A DNA stretch of 64,000 nt from Streptomyces sp. CC228A (GTDB taxonomy: Bacteria; Actinomycetota; Actinomycetes; Streptomycetales; Streptomycetaceae): positions 186,001 to 250,000 of the forward strand of contig NZ_JAJPUI010000001.1 of the NCBI RefSeq assembly GCF_021390935.1, given 5' to 3'. The position numbers and the translations under genes were made by a program. The number at the start of each line of letters is the position of its first letter. The first letter of the stretch is position 1. Below are positions 60,812 to 64,000 of this stretch, piece by piece. The notes under the pieces were generated by a model. It was not told the origin of the DNA. It saw only the letters and a list, made by a program, of their open reading frames with translations, and did not search any database.

Positions 60812-62050
60812 ATGGCAGGCAACTCGGAGCCGCTGTCGCCGCGCGCCAAGCTGGCCGTGACGGCGGGCAAGGCCGCAGCGGCGGTGTCTCGCGCGGCGGG
60901 CCGCGGCAGCGGATCGGTGATCGGTGGCCGGGTGGCCCTCAAGCTGGACCCGGATCTTCTGGGGCGGCTCGCGCAGCACCTGGACGTCGTCCTGGTCTCG
61001 GCGACCAACGGCAAGACGACGACGACGCGCCTGATCGCCGAGGCCCTGCGCGCCAGCGGGCCCGTCGTCTCCAACGCGCTCGGCGCCAACATGCCCGCGG
61101 GCATCACCTCCGCCCTCGCCGGCGGCGGTGAGGCGAAGTACGGCGTCATCGAGGTCGACGAGAAGTACCTGGCCGGGGTGGCCCGGGACGTCACGCCCAA
61201 GGCGGTGGCGCTGCTGAACCTCTCCCGCGACCAGCTCGACCGCGCCGCCGAGACCCGGATGCTCGCCGAGAAGTGGCGGGAGGGACTGTCCGGCCAGAAG
61301 GCCGTGGTCATCGCCAACGCCGACGACCCGCTGGTCGTGTGGGCCGCCTCCTCGTGCGCGAACGTCGTGTGGGTGGCGGCCGGCCAGGAGTGGAAGGACG
61401 ACGCCTGGTCCTGCCCCGCCTGCGGCGGTGTCATGCAGCGGCCCGGCGACGACTGGTTCTGCGGCGAGTGCGGTTTCCGCCGCCCCTCCCCCACGTGGGC
61501 GCTGAGCGGCGACCACGTGCTGGACCCGCACGGCCAGGCCTGGCCCATCCGCCTCCGGCTGCCCGGTCGCGCCAACAAGGCGAACGCCGCCACCTCCGCG
61601 GCCGTCGCCGCGGTCTTCGGGGTGCCGCCGCAGGTCGCCCTGGAGCGCATGTACGACGTGCAGGCGGTGGCCGGACGCTACGACGTGGTGTCCTTCCAGG
61701 GCCGCGACCTGCGGCTGCTGCTCGCCAAGAACCCGGCCGGCTGGCTGGAGACGTTCTCGCTCATCGACCCGCCGCCGACACCCGTCATCCTGTCCGTCAA
61801 CGCCCGGGGCGCGGACGGCACGGACACCTCGTGGCTGTGGGACGTCGACTACCCGCGGCTGGCCGGTCATCCGATCTTCGTCCTCGGCGACCGCAGGCTC
61901 GACCTGGCCGTGCGCCTGGACGTCGCCGGTCTGGACTTCCGGGTCTGCGAGACCCTCGACGAGGCCGTGCAGCTCGCCCCGCCCGGCCGGATCGAGCTGA
62001 TCGCCAACTACACGGCGTTCCAGGACGTGCGCCGCCGCGTCGGCAACTGA
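60812..62050 (+). CDS. murT: Lipid II isoglutaminyl synthase, MurT subunit
   Basis: 412 aa. Mur-ligase ATP site VVLVSATNGKTTTTRLIAEAL near residues 60-80, middle domain with VIEVDEKYL and LLNLSRDQLDR, and the MurT-specific zinc ribbon CPACGG to CGECGF at about 200-222. The C-terminal domain ends with DUF1727. With GatD it amidates the D-glutamate of lipid II, a step needed for cross-linking. The ATG at 60812 follows AGGAGGAAC. gatD starts 27 bases downstream. Confidence 0.95.
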   Translation: MAGNSEPLSPRAKLAVTAGKAAAAVSRAAGRGSGSVIGGRVALKLDPDLLGRLAQHLDVVLVSATNGKTTTTRLIAEALRASGPVVSNALGANMPAGITSALAGGGEAKYGVIEVDEKYLAGVARDVTPKAVALLNLSRDQLDRAAETRMLAEKWREGLSGQKAVVIANADDPLVVWAASSCANVVWVAAGQEWKDDAWSCPACGGVMQRPGDDWFCGECGFRRPSPTWALSGDHVLDPHGQAWPIRLRLPGRANKANAATSAAVAAVFGVPPQVALERMYDVQAVAGRYDVVSFQGRDLRLLLAKNPAGWLETFSLIDPPPTPVILSVNARGADGTDTSWLWDVDYPRLAGHPIFVLGDRRLDLAVRLDVAGLDFRVCETLDEAVQLAPPGRIELIANYTAFQDVRRRVGN

Positions 62051-62077
62051 CCACCCTCCGCGAAGGACGAAACGAGC

Positions 62078-62806
62078 ATGAGCGACAGCAGCCTGCGCCT
62101 GGTGTGGGTCTACCCGGACCTGCTGAGCACGTACGGCGACCAGGGCAACGTGCTGGTCACCGAGCGCCGGGCCCGGCAGCGCGGCCTGGACGTGCAGCGC
62201 ATCGACGTACGCAGCGACCAGGCCGTGCCGACCTCCGGCGACATCTACCTCATCGGCGGCGGCGAGGACCGGCCGCAGCGGCTGGCCGCCGAGCGGCTCC
62301 GCCGGGACTCCGGCCTGACCCGGGCCGCCGAGAACGGCGCGATCATCTTCTCCGTCTGCGCTGGCTACCAGATCCTCGGACACGAGTTCATCAACGACCT
62401 CGGGGAGCGGGAGCCCGGCCTGGGCCTCCTCGACGTCATCTCCACGCGCGGCGAGGGCGAGCGGTGCGTCGGCGACGTCCTCGCCGACATCGATCCGCGG
62501 CTGGGGCTCCCGCAGCTGACCGGGTTCGAGAACCACCAGGGCGTCACCCACCTCGGCCCGACCGCCCGCCCCTTCGCCCGGACCGTGTTCGGCAAGGGCA
62601 ACGGCACCGGCGACGGCACCGAGGGCGCGTACAACGAGACCGTGTTCGGCACGTACATGCACGGCCCGGTCATGGCCCGCAACCCGCAGATCGCGGACCT
62701 GCTGCTGAAGCTGGCCCTGGACGTCAACGCGCTGCCGCCGGCCGACGAGCGGTGGTACGACGCGCTGCGCGCCGAGCGGATCGCGGCGGCGAGCCAGCCC
62801 GAGTGA
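62078..62806 (+). CDS. gatD: Lipid II isoglutaminyl synthase, GatD glutamine amidotransferase subunit
   Basis: 242 aa. CobQ/GATase-3-like: LLSTYGDQGNVLVTERRARQRGL, IYLIGGGEDRPQ, nucleophile Cys in FSVCAGYQILG (about 94) and catalytic His in FGTYMHGPVMARNP (about 195). It supplies ammonia from glutamine to MurT. It forms an operon with murT. The ATG at 62078 has GAAGGACGAAACG upstream. Confidence 0.95.
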   Translation: MSDSSLRLVWVYPDLLSTYGDQGNVLVTERRARQRGLDVQRIDVRSDQAVPTSGDIYLIGGGEDRPQRLAAERLRRDSGLTRAAENGAIIFSVCAGYQILGHEFINDLGEREPGLGLLDVISTRGEGERCVGDVLADIDPRLGLPQLTGFENHQGVTHLGPTARPFARTVFGKGNGTGDGTEGAYNETVFGTYMHGPVMARNPQIADLLLKLALDVNALPPADERWYDALRAERIAAASQPE

Positions 62807-62863
62807 CCCCCGGCCGGCACCGGGCCGGCAGCGGCCCCGGGAGGGCCGGAAACCGCTCATCCG

Positions 62864-62904
62864 GGCGGCCGTGCGAACGTCTGTTGCGTACGGCCGCCTG
62901 CGGT
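62864..62904 (+). terminator. Probable terminator after gatD
   Basis: GGCGGCCGTGCG pairs with CGTACGGCCGCC (one G-U pair) around an 11-base loop, and TGCGGTTTTG follows, giving a T-run. It lies 58 bases after the gatD stop. Confidence 0.6.
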
Positions 62905-63040
62905 TTTGTCGCTTTCTCTGAAGTCGTCCAAAGGTCGGACGTCAGGTTCGGTGGTTACCCCGTGTACCGGTAGGGTGGCGGCGATCCAGCCGGACGACGT
63001 GGTCCGGGAGTCCGCCCACGTTGCAAAGGTTTTTCGGGCT

Positions 63041-64000
63041 ATGCGCATTGGTGTGCTCACGTCCGGGGGCGACTGCCCCGGCCTGAACGCCGTCATCCGC
63101 TCCGTCGTCCACCGCGCCGTCGTCGACCACGGCGACGAGGTCATCGGCTTCCACGACGGCTGGAGGGGCCTCCTGGAAGGCGACTACCGCAAGCTCGACC
63201 TCGACGCGGTCGGCGGCATCCTCGCGCAGGGCGGCACCATCCTCGGCTCGTCCCGCGTCCAGCCCGCCCACCTGGTGGACGGTGTGGAGCGCGCCAAGGG
63301 CCACGTCGCCGAGCTCGGCCTCGACGCGGTCATCCCGATCGGCGGCGAGGGCACCCTGAAGGCGGCCCGGCTGCTGTCCGACGCCGGACTGCCGATCGTC
63401 GGCGTCCCGAAGACCATCGACAACGACATCTCCGCGACCGACGTGACGTTCGGCTTCGACACGGCCGTCGGTGTCGCCACGGAGGCCCTGGACCGGCTGA
63501 AGACGACCGCGGAGTCCCACCAGCGGGTGCTCATCGTGGAGGTGATGGGCCGGCACACCGGGTGGATCGCCCTGCACTCCGGCATGGCGGCCGGCGCCCA
63601 CGCCATCGTGGTGCCCGAGCGGCCCTTCGACCTCGACGAGCTCACCGCGCGCGTCGGTGCCCGGTTCGCGGCGGGCAAGCGGTTCGCGATCGTCGTGGCC
63701 GCCGAGGGCGCGAAGCCCCGGCCGGGCGGCATGGAGTTCGACGAGGGCGGCAAGGACATCTACGGCCACGAGCGCTTCGCCGGGATAGCGCGGCAGCTCT
63801 CCGTCGAGCTGGAGCGGCGCCTCGGCAAGGAGGCCCGCCCGGTGATCCTCGGCCACGTCCAGCGCGGCGGCACCCCGACCGCCTACGACCGGGTCCTGGC
63901 GACCCGCTTCGGCTGGCACGCGGTGGAGGGGGTGCACCGCGGCGAGTTCGGCATGCTGACGGCGCTGCGCGGCACGGAGATCGTGATGGTGCCGCTCGCG
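63041..64000 (+). CDS. 6-phosphofructokinase, C-terminus outside the window
   Basis: 320 residues are visible of a protein usually about 340. Starts MRIGVLTSGGDCPGLNAVIR; active-site regions GGEGTLKAARLL, PKTIDNDI, MGRHTGWIALHSG and PVILGHVQRGGTPTAYDRV. PKTIDND puts it in the PPi-PFK-like clade (group III), but GGEGT with Gly rather than Asp at the second discriminating position points to ATP, as known for actinomycete enzymes. It phosphorylates fructose-6-phosphate. The ATG at 63041 has no strong ribosome site; the leader has TTGCAAAGG 13 bases before. Confidence 0.93.
   Translation, partial: MRIGVLTSGGDCPGLNAVIRSVVHRAVVDHGDEVIGFHDGWRGLLEGDYRKLDLDAVGGILAQGGTILGSSRVQPAHLVDGVERAKGHVAELGLDAVIPIGGEGTLKAARLLSDAGLPIVGVPKTIDNDISATDVTFGFDTAVGVATEALDRLKTTAESHQRVLIVEVMGRHTGWIALHSGMAAGAHAIVVPERPFDLDELTARVGARFAAGKRFAIVVAAEGAKPRPGGMEFDEGGKDIYGHERFAGIARQLSVELERRLGKEARPVILGHVQRGGTPTAYDRVLATRFGWHAVEGVHRGEFGMLTALRGTEIVMVPLA

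Overview
The window is chromosomal DNA from a Streptomyces-type actinomycete. GC content is very high, GTG and TTG starts are frequent, and the gene families are typical of that genus (DUF5134 with an M56 peptidase, DUF397 with a DUF5753 regulator, MurT/GatD, ABC sugar operons, FUSC, a tendamistat-type inhibitor). I saw no tRNA, rRNA or CRISPR array.

Layout. 0-16 kb holds single-gene housekeeping and envelope functions: DUF5134/M56/PAP2 membrane proteins, a TetR gene with its own operator, a secreted LVIVD propeller divergent from a DUF305 lipoprotein, a ferredoxin-NADP reductase, uracil-DNA glycosylase, an N-acetylglucosamine-kinase-like protein, a lactonase, and a FUSC exporter divergent from an Lrp regulator. 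16-28.5 kb is the most accessory-looking part: a secreted three-CBM amylase, a DinB protein, a transposase remnant, an anti-sigma-like ATPase with a DUF5753/DUF397 pair, a tendamistat-like alpha-amylase inhibitor, and a CHAT protease coupled to an orphan partner gene. 28.5-45 kb holds a flavin monooxygenase, MltG, an ABC exporter divergent from MarR, a large FAD/Fe-S oxidoreductase, a truncated ABC exporter, a Ski2-like helicase, Sua5 and an aldo/keto reductase. 45-56 kb pairs a PadR/ABC-export operon with a lone binding protein and an alpha-glucosidase/ABC sugar operon. 56-64 kb has an IS982-type element seated on the stop codon of an acyl-CoA dehydrogenase gene, then TetR, peptide deformylase, MurT/GatD and the start of phosphofructokinase.

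Starch theme. The secreted amylase, the secreted amylase inhibitor and the cytoplasmic alpha-glucosidase with its ABC importer are all here. The amylase and inhibitor genes share GCAAG-TT-(C/G)TTGC palindromes and TGCAAG repeats upstream, which suggests one MalR-like regulator controls both. The importer has a beta-sandwich domain inserted in an external loop of one permease.

Caution. At least five genes need single-base frame changes, and those located sit in short G or C runs. These look more like sequence errors than biology.
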